From: Acuticoccus sp. I52.16.1
Lineage (GTDB): Bacteria > Pseudomonadota > Alphaproteobacteria > Rhizobiales > Amorphaceae
DNA length: 64,000 bases
NCBI RefSeq assembly: GCF_022865125.1
Contig: NZ_CP094829.1
Location: forward strand, 59,783-123,782
Reading direction: 5' to 3'
The position numbers and the translations under genes are program-made. Below, in pieces: positions 16,111 to 24,429 of the stretch; within the stretch, counting starts at the first letter, position 1; the number at the start of each line of letters is the position of its first letter. The notes beneath the pieces were generated by a model, which was not told where the DNA came from, searched no databases, and saw nothing but the letters and a program-made list of their open reading frames with translations.

Positions 16111-16814
16111 TAGTGATCCTCCTCGAGGGCAGCAAGCAATTCATCGGTAAAAGAGCGCATCTCGATCAGAGCCACTTCGGTGTGGCTAGCGGCGATGCGT
16201 TTGGACGGCGTTTCAGTCAGACGCTTGTGGTAGAGATGAAGAAGGCCAATCCCCTTGATCTCTGAGTAGATACGGCGCGCTGGGATCTTTGCATCGAAGG
16301 TCGGCATTTCCTTCAAGACGTCAAGGCTGCTCTCCTCCCCCTTGGAAAGCCGTCCCGTGGGAACGCGGTTGAGCGAGAGGCCGACGGGTCGATCGATCTT
16401 CATCGCCTTCATGAACTCGACGACGTAGCGCAGCGTCTCCAACGCTTCGTCGATCTCGATCACGGATAGCCCGGTCGGAATGACGATGAGGGAGGCGTTC
16501 ATCAGGATCGCCTGGTTGAGATCGGATCCACCACCACGGGTGTCGATGAGGCCGATCTGGCATCCGTCTTTCTCGGCCGCTTCGTAGCTCTTCTCGAACT
16601 CGTCGAGATCGAGCGCGCGGTAGACCGTGCACTTGGTCTCGTCCCACGTGCCGATCTCGTTTCCATAGTCCCGCCAGGTGGCGAGGGGCTCGTTATCGTC
16701 CGCTTCGAAGCAGGCAACCTTCATCCCGCGCTCGGCCAGGATGGAGGCGACGGCCATCAACGTTGTGGATTTGCCGCTCCCGCCTTTGAAGGATGTGAAC
16801 GCGATGAGTTTCAT
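16110..16814 (-). CDS. virC1: VirC1-like ParA-family ATPase
   Basis: The start at 16814 places the deviant Walker A motif (TSFKGGSGKSTTL) at the N-terminus, as in ParA/MinD proteins. Further motifs are FEADDNEPLATW and LIDTRGGGSDLNQ. The length (234 aa) and the GGGSDLN stretch fit VirC1, which gathers relaxosomes at the cell pole for transfer. It could instead, or also, serve plasmid partition, since no other parA-like gene is in the window. Divergent from the virD1-virD2-virD4 block with oriT between. Confidence 0.8.
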   Translation of the reverse strand: MKLIAFTSFKGGSGKSTTLMAVASILAERGMKVACFEADDNEPLATWRDYGNEIGTWDETKCTVYRALDLDEFEKSYEAAEKDGCQIGLIDTRGGGSDLNQAILMNASLIVIPTGLSVIEIDEALETLRYVVEFMKAMKIDRPVGLSLNRVPTGRLSKGEESSLDVLKEMPTFDAKIPARRIYSEIKGIGLLHLYHKRLTETPSKRIAASHTEVALIEMRSFTDELLAALEEDH

Positions 16815-17240
16815 GCCGACTGCCTCGTCTTCCTGACGCTGTGGTGCTGCATCGCTGCGGAGATGCGTTCGCGTAGCGATGCCTTGATGTTGCGCGGTGC
16901 ATCGCCGTAGGGGCATTGCTGTGTCGCGGTATCACGCCAATCCTGCAGGGGAGTTAATGTGCAGACATGCGGAGCTGTGGCGATGTGAGGAGAGATTGGT
17001 GTGTTTCTGCGTTGATGCGGAGACGCATTGCAGCGTAGATGTGAGAGGCCAATACGGCAATGCCGTAAACATGCGGATCGGTGAATATGCTATGCAGCGT
17101 TGCTGCTCTGTCGCTCTGGGGTGTTGCAGCGTTGATGCGCCGATGCAAAGGGGTAGTTCTGCAATGGCGCATGAGTTGTCGGACTTCACGGCCCTGATGG
17201 CTCAAGCGTGGTGCGATGGATAGGCCGGCCTTCACCCCGG
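16815..17240. repeat. Repeat-rich intergenic region between virC1 and virD1
   Basis: About 425 bp with many variants of a short motif such as GCAGCGTTGATGCG and GATGCGGAGACGCAT, in both orientations, plus repeated GCATCG/CGATGC. No credible gene; apparent small reading frames simply follow the repeats. Candidate binding array for the VirC2- or VirC1-like proteins (overdrive or centromere function). Confidence 0.55.
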
Positions 17241-17272
17241 GCGCGGTTGCGGCTTAAAAGACAATGGGTTGA

Positions 17273-17334
17273 GGTGAGGTACGAGGCAGGATATATGCGA
17301 AAGTAGAACTTTCGCGATTAAAGCCCACCTCACC
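17273..17334 (-). other. oriT: Origin of transfer (oriT) with T-DNA-border-like core
   Basis: The plus strand carries GGCAGGATATAT at 17285-17296, identical to the 12-bp core of Agrobacterium T-DNA borders. On the minus strand this reads ATATATCCTG followed by CC, the nick context of VirD2/IncP relaxases. Directly 5' of it on the minus strand is a perfect 8-bp hairpin (GCGAAAGT 17297-17304, ACTTTCGC 17308-17315), and an outer repeat GGTGAGGT (17273-17280)/ACCTCACC (17327-17334) encloses the site. Predicted nick: minus strand between positions 17287 and 17286. The minus strand would be transferred, with virC and ardC leading and relaxase genes last. Confidence 0.85.
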
Positions 17335-17353
17335 CCGGCCCAATCCCCCCTTC

Positions 17354-17830
17354 ATGACCGATCACTCCGAAGGCCAGACCTCTTGGCCGAACCGCCGCCT
17401 GTCAGGTGGCGCCTGGAAGAGCGATGCCCCGAGCACTACGCGCGAGCGTGCCGAGAAGACGATCTCAGTGAAGATGACGGAGGCCGAGCTCGTCGCATTC
17501 GACGCGGCGATCGCCCAAGTCGGCCTCAAACGGAACCGCGCGTTGCGTATCGCGGCGCGTCGCATCGGCGGCTTCTTGGAGGCCGATGCCGAGACGCTCG
17601 CCGTCCTCAAGGACCTCCAGGCCCAGATTGCCGGCATCGCACGGAACGTGAACCAGATCGCGAAGGCCGCTAATCGAACGCTCGAGCCGGACTATCGCGC
17701 CTTCATGGAAGAGCGCCGCGATCTCGGGAAGGCTCTGTCGCGGCTCGATTCAGAGTTGCGAACCATCACTGAGACCGCGACGCGGCGGACGGACGGCGAA
17801 GCGCGGCTGCGCCGGGCGTCGTCCTCGTGA
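17354..17830 (+). CDS. VirD1/MobC-like relaxosome accessory protein
   Basis: This 158-residue protein has a ribbon-helix-helix-like N-terminal part (EKTISVKMTEAELVAFDAAI) and a helix with NVNQIAKAANRTLEPDYRA typical of MobC/VirD1 accessory factors. It starts 19 bases after the oriT outer repeat and its stop overlaps the relaxase GTG start. VirD1 melts or bends the border so that VirD2 can nick it. Confidence 0.85.
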   Translation: MTDHSEGQTSWPNRRLSGGAWKSDAPSTTRERAEKTISVKMTEAELVAFDAAIAQVGLKRNRALRIAARRIGGFLEADAETLAVLKDLQAQIAGIARNVNQIAKAANRTLEPDYRAFMEERRDLGKALSRLDSELRTITETATRRTDGEARLRRASSS

Positions 17831-19545
17831 GTCATCAAGTTCTGGAGCTCCTGGCTAAGGGAAGAGTGGCGCCGGCCTATGTGTCGGCCGTCGACGCCGT
17901 CATGGGCGAGGATTGGGGCGAGATCGATCTCGGACGCGGCGGGCGCGCGGCCATGCGGCAGTCCATCGTCGCGGCGCATCAGGAGGATATCGCTCCTGGC
18001 GGGGCGCCGATGCCGCCTTGCGTTCCAGGGCACAGCGCTCAGGCCGTCGTAAAGATGGTTCGCACCGGCGGAGCGCGGAACGTCGCCGGGCTGAAGGCGC
18101 AGATGAACTACCTGGCGCGTCAGGGTGGAGTCGAGTTGCAGCGCTCCGAGCGCTTCATGGGCATCGAGATCGACGAGGAGGAGGTCGCGAACATGGTCCG
18201 TGCCTGGGCCATGCCGACCGACGGCGAGGCGCGCGCGGACCGTACTTCACACTTCATCGTCAGCTTCCCGCAAGGAACCGACGAGGCCGCGGCCGAAAGA
18301 GCCGGCCGCGCGTGGGCCGAGGAGATGTTCGGCTCCGGGGCCTATGGCGGCGACAGCTTCGACTACTACACGGCCTTTCACACCGACCGGGACCACCCGC
18401 ATATCCACGTCGTCGTGCACCGGCGTGGCCTCGACAACGGGACGTGGCTGAAGGTCTCCAAGCGCAGCACCTTCAATTACCAGGCGATGCGCGACCTCGC
18501 GGTGAAGGTCGGACAGGCCGAGGGGATCGACCTCGAGGCGACGCCGCGGTTTGCCCGAGGTGTTCACGACCGGACCGTTCCCGACGCCGAGTTCCGCCGC
18601 GCCGCAAGGGATGGCCGCACGCCGGTGGCGCCCGCTCATTCGGAGGTTTCGGCGATCCGAGCCGCGGCCGCGATCATCCACTACGCCCGGCGGTTCGCGG
18701 CCGAGGCGACGATGCTGGAGCGTGACTCGCCGGCGATGGCGGAGGCCCTGCGTCGTGTCTCTGCCACGATCGAACATGGAATGGCCTTATCCGAGCGGCA
18801 GGACCAGCACACGAGGATTAGCCGAGAGGAGATCGCCACGATGAGCCAGAAGCTCGACCAGGCGCGCATCGAGACGCAATCACGGTTCGACCGGATGGAT
18901 GAGGGGATCGCCGATCTGCCGGGCGGTGTGGAGCGCGTGCGGCTGATGCGGCAGGTGGCGAGCCTCAAGGCCGAGGCGGCGCCCTACATGCAGGATGCCC
19001 AGTATCGTGACTTCCAGCGGCCTGCCGCGCCCGGGCGCTATCAGAGCCTCGCCGGCAGCGACGCGCAAAGTGCGGCGCTCAAGGGAGCAGCCGATGTCGA
19101 GGTGCGCCGGATCGCCGAGAGATACGGCCTCAACGGCGAGGCGACGGTGGAGCGCTATTCGGGCGGGCCACCGTCCAAGGCCCTCGCGGACCAGTATGGC
19201 GCGGCCGAGGCGCGTGAGCGCGAGCTGTCGCGAAGCCTGCGCGGCGACCGCGAGGAGACCCGCGAGCAGCGCGATCGCGCCTTGCAGCGCATGCACACGG
19301 AGATCGCTGCCGTCTATCAGACGGCCCGCGAGGAAGCCCGGAGCGGGCCGACCGTCGACGCTGGACCTGGGATCCGCACCACGTCACCGCCCGCGCGCGG
19401 CGCGGCGGTGGAGGCTGACAAGGCCCGCACCGACAGGGACACCGAGGCGCAGCGAGCCGAGACCGATCGGCAGGAGCGCGACGCACAGGAGCGAAGGAAC
19501 GCCGCCCGCAGAGCGCGCGAGCGAGATGGAGGACGCGGGCTGTAG
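17827..19545 (+). CDS. VirD2-like MOBP relaxase
   Basis: The GTG start overlaps the virD1 stop (GTGA). The N-terminal relaxase domain shows a candidate catalytic Tyr95 in LKAQMNYLARQGG and the three-His metal motif HTDRDHPHIHVVVH (residues 185-198). The C-terminal half is a long, charged, coiled-coil-like region rich in Arg/Glu. The 572 residues exceed VirD2 (about 450). It would nick the adjacent oriT and pilot the strand through the VirB channel. The extra 80-residue N-terminal extension before the Tyr is notable; a shorter start cannot be excluded. Confidence 0.9.
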   Translation: MSHQVLELLAKGRVAPAYVSAVDAVMGEDWGEIDLGRGGRAAMRQSIVAAHQEDIAPGGAPMPPCVPGHSAQAVVKMVRTGGARNVAGLKAQMNYLARQGGVELQRSERFMGIEIDEEEVANMVRAWAMPTDGEARADRTSHFIVSFPQGTDEAAAERAGRAWAEEMFGSGAYGGDSFDYYTAFHTDRDHPHIHVVVHRRGLDNGTWLKVSKRSTFNYQAMRDLAVKVGQAEGIDLEATPRFARGVHDRTVPDAEFRRAARDGRTPVAPAHSEVSAIRAAAAIIHYARRFAAEATMLERDSPAMAEALRRVSATIEHGMALSERQDQHTRISREEIATMSQKLDQARIETQSRFDRMDEGIADLPGGVERVRLMRQVASLKAEAAPYMQDAQYRDFQRPAAPGRYQSLAGSDAQSAALKGAADVEVRRIAERYGLNGEATVERYSGGPPSKALADQYGAAEARERELSRSLRGDREETREQRDRALQRMHTEIAAVYQTAREEARSGPTVDAGPGIRTTSPPARGAAVEADKARTDRDTEAQRAETDRQERDAQERRNAARRARERDGGRGL

Positions 19546-19556
19546 GGGCGGACGTC

Positions 19557-21686
19557 GTGGGGAAGACCGCACGCGACGTTCTCGTCCTCGCCCTGATCGG
19601 GCTCGGCGTCGGGCTCTTGCTGGGGGTGCTCGCTGCCGGTGGCTACACGACCTGGCGCACCGGCGGTGACATTGCCGATGTCGGCTTCGGAACGTTCTTC
19701 GAGCACGCCCCGTGGACCGTCGGCCGGTTCGGCGAGCCCTTCCGGACGGGTCTCATCATCCTCGCCGGCGTCGCGGCCTTCTTCGTCGTGGCGGTCCCAG
19801 CCATCGGCCACAAGCCCAAGCGCACGAGCCACGGCTCGGCCGAGTGGGCGAAGCCTCAGCAGCTGCGCAAGGCCGGGCTCACCGCCAGGCTCGAGGACTT
19901 GCGCGGGCCGATCTACGGCAAGCTGGCGCGCCCTCGATCCGCGGGCGAGTTCTTCACCTCGCACGATATTCCGCACAGCCTGATCGCGGCGCCGACCGGA
20001 TCGGGCAAGGGTGTCGGCGTCGTGATCCCGACCCTCCTCACCTACAAGGGCTCGGTGTTCTGCCTCGACGTGAAGGGCGAGAATTTCGAGCTGACCGCGC
20101 GCCGGCGCCTCGCCATGGGCGACCAGGTTTTCAAGTTCAGCCCCTACGATCCGCACGGGCGGACGCATCGCTACAATCCGCTCGCCTACGTCGCCGATGT
20201 TCACCCGCGCCGCCGCTTCACCGAGTCACGCCGCCTGGCAGCCTCGCTGATCGTCGCGCGCGGCAACGGACAGGGTTTTCTCGAAGGCGCCCGGGAGATC
20301 TTTGCCGCGACGGCACTGCTCGCCATCGAGCGCGGCACACCTCGGATCGGAGCGATCTATGATGCGCTGGCCGAGCCCGGAGAGGCGTTCGAGGTCTTTC
20401 AACGCCTCGCGCGCGAGGTCGAGGCCGAGGAGGCGAAGAAGATCTTCAACCGCATGGCGGGCATGGAGTCGCGCATCCTGTCCTCCTACCTCTCCGTCCT
20501 CGCGGACGGCGGCCTTGGCCTTTGGGCCGACCCGGCCGTGCGGGACGCCACGGACGAGTCGGACTTCAACATCGACGACCTGCGCCGCGACCCGACGTCG
20601 ATCTTCGTCATCGTCTCGCCGAATGACATCGTGCCGCTGGCACCGCTGGTCCGGCTGATGTTCCAGCAGACCATCGCCCTTCTGCAGCGTGCCGAGCCCG
20701 GCCCGGACGAGCCCTATCCGGTGCTGTTCCTTCTCGACGAGTTTGCATCGCTCGGCCGCATGGAGGTCCTGCAGCAAGCCGTCACGACGCTGCGCGGCTA
20801 CGGCGGGCGCATCATGATCGTGGTGCAGACCCTCGCCAGCATCCGCGACAATGCCCTCTACGGCCGAGAGGGTGCCGCGGTCTTCCTGGCGAACTGCCGC
20901 TTGCAGCTCTTCATGTCGCCCGCCGACAACGACACACCGGAGTACGTGTCGAGCGCCATCGGCGATTTCACGCGCGTTGCGAAATCGAAGTCGTGGCGGT
21001 CGAACGAGTTCATGTCTTCGTTTTCGGAGCGTGAGGAGGGCACGCGCCTGATCCGCGCCGCCGAGTTGCGCCAGCTGGGCACCGACAAGGTGGTTGCCCT
21101 GGTGCAGAACATGAAGCCGGTCATCGCGCAGCGTGTGACCTACTACGAGGACAAGGAGCTTCTGCCCTTGTTCGAGGGGCAGACGGGCCGCTTGCCGGAA
21201 CCGCCCTCGCTCTACCCGGAAGACACCAACCCGTTCCTCGCAAAACGTCTGACTGCCGATGCGGAGCAGGAGGGTGAGATGCCGACGATCGATGCAGCCG
21301 AAACGAACGGGGAAAAGCCGATCGAGAGTGAGATCAAAGTGCCGGACGAGGCCGGGTCGGCCGATAGCGTTCGGACCGAAACCGAAGACTCGGCATCGGC
21401 ATCCAACGCCGTGGAGCAAGTCGAGGAGGGGGAAGCGGAGGCTCTTGAAGTGCTGAACGAGATTCAGCAGCGACAAGCCCTGATCCTCGCTAGAATCCCG
21501 GAAGCGAGAGGGCGTTGGCGTCATGGCGAACTTGACGTCGCAGGACGTGAGCCCGACGTCCGCCCCCACCCCCATCTCGAGATCGAAGACGCGGACCTGC
21601 CCCGACAACGCCGTTTGCGGGCTGCGGGAAGCGACGACATCCGAGCGGCCCAGGCGAGAATTCGCGCGCAATCCGGTCAGGGTTGA
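19557..21686 (+). CDS. VirD4/TraG-type coupling protein
   Basis: This 709-residue protein has two N-terminal membrane helices (about residues 10-28 and 65-83), Walker A APTGSGKG (145-152) and the Walker B region LFLLDEFASLGRMEVL, followed by GGRIMIVVQTLASI, all standard for T4CPs. It links the relaxosome to the VirB channel. The acidic C-terminal tail (from about residue 560) is poorly conserved. GTG start 11 bases after the relaxase stop. Confidence 0.93.
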   Translation: MGKTARDVLVLALIGLGVGLLLGVLAAGGYTTWRTGGDIADVGFGTFFEHAPWTVGRFGEPFRTGLIILAGVAAFFVVAVPAIGHKPKRTSHGSAEWAKPQQLRKAGLTARLEDLRGPIYGKLARPRSAGEFFTSHDIPHSLIAAPTGSGKGVGVVIPTLLTYKGSVFCLDVKGENFELTARRRLAMGDQVFKFSPYDPHGRTHRYNPLAYVADVHPRRRFTESRRLAASLIVARGNGQGFLEGAREIFAATALLAIERGTPRIGAIYDALAEPGEAFEVFQRLAREVEAEEAKKIFNRMAGMESRILSSYLSVLADGGLGLWADPAVRDATDESDFNIDDLRRDPTSIFVIVSPNDIVPLAPLVRLMFQQTIALLQRAEPGPDEPYPVLFLLDEFASLGRMEVLQQAVTTLRGYGGRIMIVVQTLASIRDNALYGREGAAVFLANCRLQLFMSPADNDTPEYVSSAIGDFTRVAKSKSWRSNEFMSSFSEREEGTRLIRAAELRQLGTDKVVALVQNMKPVIAQRVTYYEDKELLPLFEGQTGRLPEPPSLYPEDTNPFLAKRLTADAEQEGEMPTIDAAETNGEKPIESEIKVPDEAGSADSVRTETEDSASASNAVEQVEEGEAEALEVLNEIQQRQALILARIPEARGRWRHGELDVAGREPDVRPHPHLEIEDADLPRQRRLRAAGSDDIRAAQARIRAQSGQG

Positions 21687-22057
21687 ATAATGGTTTGTCG
21701 CTTGCGCGTTCTTAATCAGACTGCAGGCCTGACCCAGAGCCGCCGTTCACTCGCCGCTGAACCGACCAGAAAGCGGACATCGGTCGTCAGCTGTCCGACT
21801 TCGCTCAAAACTCGCCGGGGGATCGAGGTTTCGAGAGATCGGATTTCGCGAGACGCGATTTAGGCGGGGTACCCTCAACCGAGTAAGGCGGCAGAGATCA
21901 GCGGCACGGCAGGCCGGAATCGCGACGCTGATCGGCAACCACATCTCTCGGGCGACCGGCACTGCGGCGGCGGCTAAAAAATGGGACGCTCGATGGCGGC
22001 GGCATGGCAAACCAGCTTGCTCGACGAGGTCGAATGGATCCTGCCTGAAGGACGGAC
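21687..22057. other. Gene-free stretch after the coupling-protein gene
   Basis: About 370 bp without a credible gene on either strand. Short palindromic motifs (for example around 21790-21850, GAGATC/GATCTC-like) are present but no recognisable terminator or promoter could be fixed. Separates the rightward mobilisation genes from leftward small genes. Confidence 0.35.
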
Positions 22058-22192
22058 TTACTTTTTGCCCGGTTTGGGCGGCGGCTTTGGGCTGACCGAT
22101 CCACTGTTTGGCGTCGGTCGCCTTGGCGGCGGCGCCGGGCTAACTAGGCCCTTCTCGCTCGGTATTGGGTTGCTCGACTTCTTCGTTGACAT
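22058..22192 (-). CDS. 44-aa proline-rich peptide overlapping the membrane protein gene
   Basis: An ATG at 22192 lies 9 bases after a perfect AGGAGG ribosome site and opens a 44-codon frame overlapping the 3' end of the membrane protein gene in another frame. The product begins MSTKKSSNPIPSEKG and ends PKPPPKPGKK, a basic Pro-rich tail similar in style to the 63-aa protein at 22742. The strong ribosome site makes translation likely. Function unknown. Confidence 0.6.
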   Translation of the reverse strand: MSTKKSSNPIPSEKGLVSPAPPPRRPTPNSGSVSPKPPPKPGKK

Positions 22193-22649
22193 CGTAGTCG
22201 CCTCCTACCACTCGAGCATGCTGTATAGGACCGCCGACGCCAATCAAGAACAGCAATAGCGCCGCGATATTTAGCCCTTTTGTCACATTTTTGAAGACAT
22301 TACCGCTTGGAAGTTCATCCGCTTCCCCACGGATTTCGGCATCAACTTCATCTATAGCTTTGTTGAGGTCCGCGGAAGCGGATAGATATGAAGCGATACT
22401 GATAAATATCGCGATGCCAAATGCCGCCCAAGCGCCTAGAAGCCAACCGGATATCTGCGGATTCTGACCGCCGAATTTGTCAGAAAACGCGATCGAAAGA
22501 GCTAAAGCTCCACCGGAAACCGTAAGTATTGATTTGTCAAACGTGCGGTACTGTTCAGATTGAAAATTGACGAGAACAACGCGATGATCAATTAGCGTCT
22601 TGAGATGCTCGTCGCTATTGTCTGCTAATGTTCGTTTATGATTGGGCAT
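22140..22649 (-). CDS. Small membrane protein, unknown function
   Basis: This 169-residue protein has a polar N-terminus (MPNHKRTLADNSDEHLKTLI), hydrophobic segments around residues 40-58, 68-90 and 125-142, and an acidic C-terminus. The topology of a few helices with a long cytoplasmic head recalls SLATT-like effector membrane proteins, but no diagnostic residues were identified. Base composition is more AT-rich than its neighbours, suggesting separate acquisition. Confidence 0.5.
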   Translation of the reverse strand: MPNHKRTLADNSDEHLKTLIDHRVVLVNFQSEQYRTFDKSILTVSGGALALSIAFSDKFGGQNPQISGWLLGAWAAFGIAIFISIASYLSASADLNKAIDEVDAEIRGEADELPSGNVFKNVTKGLNIAALLLFLIGVGGPIQHARVVGGDYDVNEEVEQPNTEREGPS

Positions 22650-22741
22650 ATCTGCGTTAACCGGCGACCCCTAGGGTCCGTTTTGGACGCCTGCTCTGTG
22701 AGGGAGGAGGGCCGGAGGAGACTCCGCGGCCCTCCCATTCA

Positions 22742-22933
22742 TTACTTCTTGCCGGCACCATTCTTGGTCGGGTCAACAAGCTTGTAGCTCTGGCCGGACT
22801 GAGGCGTCGGCGGAAGGGGCTCCCCCTTCACAACGGTGCGTTCCTTTCCGGTGCTACCGCCCCGAACGCCCTTGATCTCATACTGCCCAGAGCGCGGAGC
22901 TTTCTGTCCGGGGCGCAGATTCTTCCCAGACAT
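22742..22933 (-). CDS. 63-aa basic protein of unknown function
   Basis: Starts at 22933, where the ATG overlaps the stop of the HTH gene (TAATG). Sequence is Gly/Lys/Pro-rich (MSGKNLRPGQKAPRSGQYEI, ending NGAGKK) with no hydrophobic core, resembling small uncharacterised basic proteins common in alphaproteobacteria. Coupling to the HTH gene suggests a two-gene unit. Confidence 0.6.
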   Translation of the reverse strand: MSGKNLRPGQKAPRSGQYEIKGVRGGSTGKERTVVKGEPLPPTPQSGQSYKLVDPTKNGAGKK

Positions 22934-23133
22934 TAAAAGCCCCCCAACTCGGCGGGAGGAACGTTGCGGTAGCGGAGGCCGCGGATGACCTCTGAAACAC
23001 GACCTTGATTGATGCCGCCCAAGCGCGCTGCAATCTCGGCTTGCGTCAATTCGGTGTGCGCCCACAGGGCCTTGATCCGCGCCGCGATCTCCTCCGAGAG
23101 TGGCGGGCTTGATGACGAGCGTCGCGTGGACAT
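22933..23133 (-). CDS. Small helix-turn-helix DNA-binding protein
   Basis: This 66-residue protein contains a clear HTH: SEEIAARIKALWAHTELTQA then AEIAARLGGINQGRVSEVI, similar to XRE/Cro folds. It is probably a repressor of its own two-gene operon. Inverted repeats at 23174-23211 and 23185-23337 just upstream are candidate operators. Confidence 0.7.
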   Translation of the reverse strand: MSTRRSSSSPPLSEEIAARIKALWAHTELTQAEIAARLGGINQGRVSEVIRGLRYRNVPPAELGGF

Positions 23134-23579
23134 GCTCTTTCTCCTGGCAGCGAGGACACTCTAAATCTCAGCCAAGATCACGTCGGGGAACGTAGATCAC
23201 CGGCTGATCTTGCGCTGCTGGCGTCCGCTGCCGAGACAGCCCATAACAACGCAAAAAGGCGCGCCACACAATCGTGACGCACCTCTGCCATATTGCCACC
23301 AACGGTCAAATTCAACCGCCAGCAATCTACGTTCCCCATCTACACACATATCCCGAGGTTGCCAGATTGGCAAACAGAAAAATTGGCAGCGCCGATCTTA
23401 TCAACGGTGCGGTCATCTCAAGAACAGTCGTTCTCGCGAGGCCTAATGTCCACTTCGACGGATCCTGCCTCGCGCAGCCTGCGTCCGGAATTGGCACTTC
23501 ATCCCGCGGCAAAAGAGAGCCCTACGACGATGCGATCCTTGGATGAGGCATCTCGCGTGTGACTGGAGCCCTGGAACCG
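23134..23579. other. Gene-free region with long-range inverted repeats
   Basis: No convincing gene in 446 bp; a possible 90-codon plus-strand frame from 23274 lacks a ribosome site and family features. GGGGAACGTAGAT at 23185-23197 is repeated inverted at 23325-23337, and AAGATCA/TGATCTT flank the first copy. These are probable operator sites for the HTH protein that starts at 23133. Confidence 0.5.
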
Positions 23580-23996
23580 CTATTCGGTTCCGAACGGGTT
23601 CAGCACGTTTACACCCAATCCGGCGACGTCCGCGGCGTTGCGGGTTACCAGGGTAAGGCCGTTAGTCTTGGCAGTCGCGGCCAGAAGCCCATCGACGACG
23701 GCAACTGGACGGATCGCGTTCATCCGGCCCCATTCCTCGGCAACCGCGCTATCGACCGGCAGCACGCGGTCGCTGAAGCCCGCGACCACATCGCCGAGCC
23801 AAGACTCAAGCGCTGCGGCCTTGCGAGGATCGGTGCGGCGCGCGAGCTCCACGCCCTTGCGGATCTCGCCCAGCACGAGTGCGCTGAGCCACAGAGCGTC
23901 CTCGGCAACACCTGCCCACCATACTGCGACGGCGGGGTCGCAGCGCCCCCCTTTGCGAACCTCGGAAATGATATTCGTGTCGATCAGAAAACTCAC
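23580..23996 (-). CDS. vapC: VapC-type PIN-domain toxin
   Basis: This 138-residue protein has the PIN-domain acidic residues: FLIDTNIISEVRK at the N-terminus, VLGEIRKGVE, and VVDGLLAATAKTNGLTLVTRN near the C-terminus. VapC toxins are Mg-dependent RNases that cut tRNA or rRNA. It overlaps the antitoxin stop by 4 bases (ATGA), the standard arrangement. Confidence 0.92.
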   Translation of the reverse strand: MSFLIDTNIISEVRKGGRCDPAVAVWWAGVAEDALWLSALVLGEIRKGVELARRTDPRKAAALESWLGDVVAGFSDRVLPVDSAVAEEWGRMNAIRPVAVVDGLLAATAKTNGLTLVTRNAADVAGLGVNVLNPFGTE

Positions 23997-24277
23997 AAGG
24001 ACACGTCGCGGCCGAGGTCCCGCTGGCGTTCAAGGTCAATATCGTCGAGCGGCGCGGCGGTGAGCAGTGCCTTGAGGCCGCCGGTGCGCCGACCAACGAT
24101 CTTCTCGCGCAGGATTGCACGCGTCTCAGCCTCGCGCTCCGGGTCGCCGAGCGCGGCAGCGATCTCGCGGACTAAGGAGGCGTCGTCCTTGCGCACCTGG
24201 ACTTCCAGACGCACGAACCCTTGACGCTCACGACGCTTGCGCCACCGCGTAACGGCAGATTGTTCGGTGGACGACAT
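23993..24277 (-). CDS. Antitoxin partner of the VapC toxin
   Basis: This 94-residue protein lies directly upstream of vapC and overlaps it. It has a charged N-terminal DNA-binding-like segment (VTRWRKRRERQGFVRLEVQV), a helix with ALGDPEREAETRAILREKI, and an acidic C-terminus (DDIDLERQRD) suited to toxin neutralisation. The family is not identified exactly. A perfect palindrome lies 12 bases upstream of the start. Confidence 0.75.
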   Translation of the reverse strand: MSSTEQSAVTRWRKRRERQGFVRLEVQVRKDDASLVREIAAALGDPEREAETRAILREKIVGRRTGGLKALLTAAPLDDIDLERQRDLGRDVSL

Positions 24278-24288
24278 ACCCGCGCTCC

Positions 24289-24312
24289 ATTTCCGGTAAC
24301 ACTACCGGAAAT
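24289..24312. promoter_or_regulatory. Palindromic operator of the VapC locus
   Basis: ATTTCCGGTA (24289-24298) and TACCGGAAAT (24303-24312) form a perfect 10-bp inverted repeat with a 4-bp spacer, 12 bases upstream of the antitoxin start. Likely autoregulatory binding site. Confidence 0.8.
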
Positions 24313-24429
24313 GTGGGCGGCCGACAATCGGATTCAAGGTCTGTCCTCTATCCGAGCGGGCCCGATGAGGGCCGTCATGTCCGTTGATTGAATGACGGCG
24401 AGGCTCCTACCGTGTCCGGAATTGGCCCT

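Noticed and set aside
16897..17223. Cys-rich 108-codon frame between virC1 and oriT
   Set aside because: Translates the local GATGC/GCAGCG repeats; frames on both strands look equally repetitive and no ribosome site is present.
20226..21671. 481-codon open frame antisense to the coupling-protein gene
   Set aside because: Covers the Walker motifs of virD4 on the other strand; composition follows codon positions of the real gene.
23274..23546. 90-codon plus-strand frame in the 23.1-23.6 kb interval
   Set aside because: No ribosome site, no family similarity, and it covers the inverted repeats.
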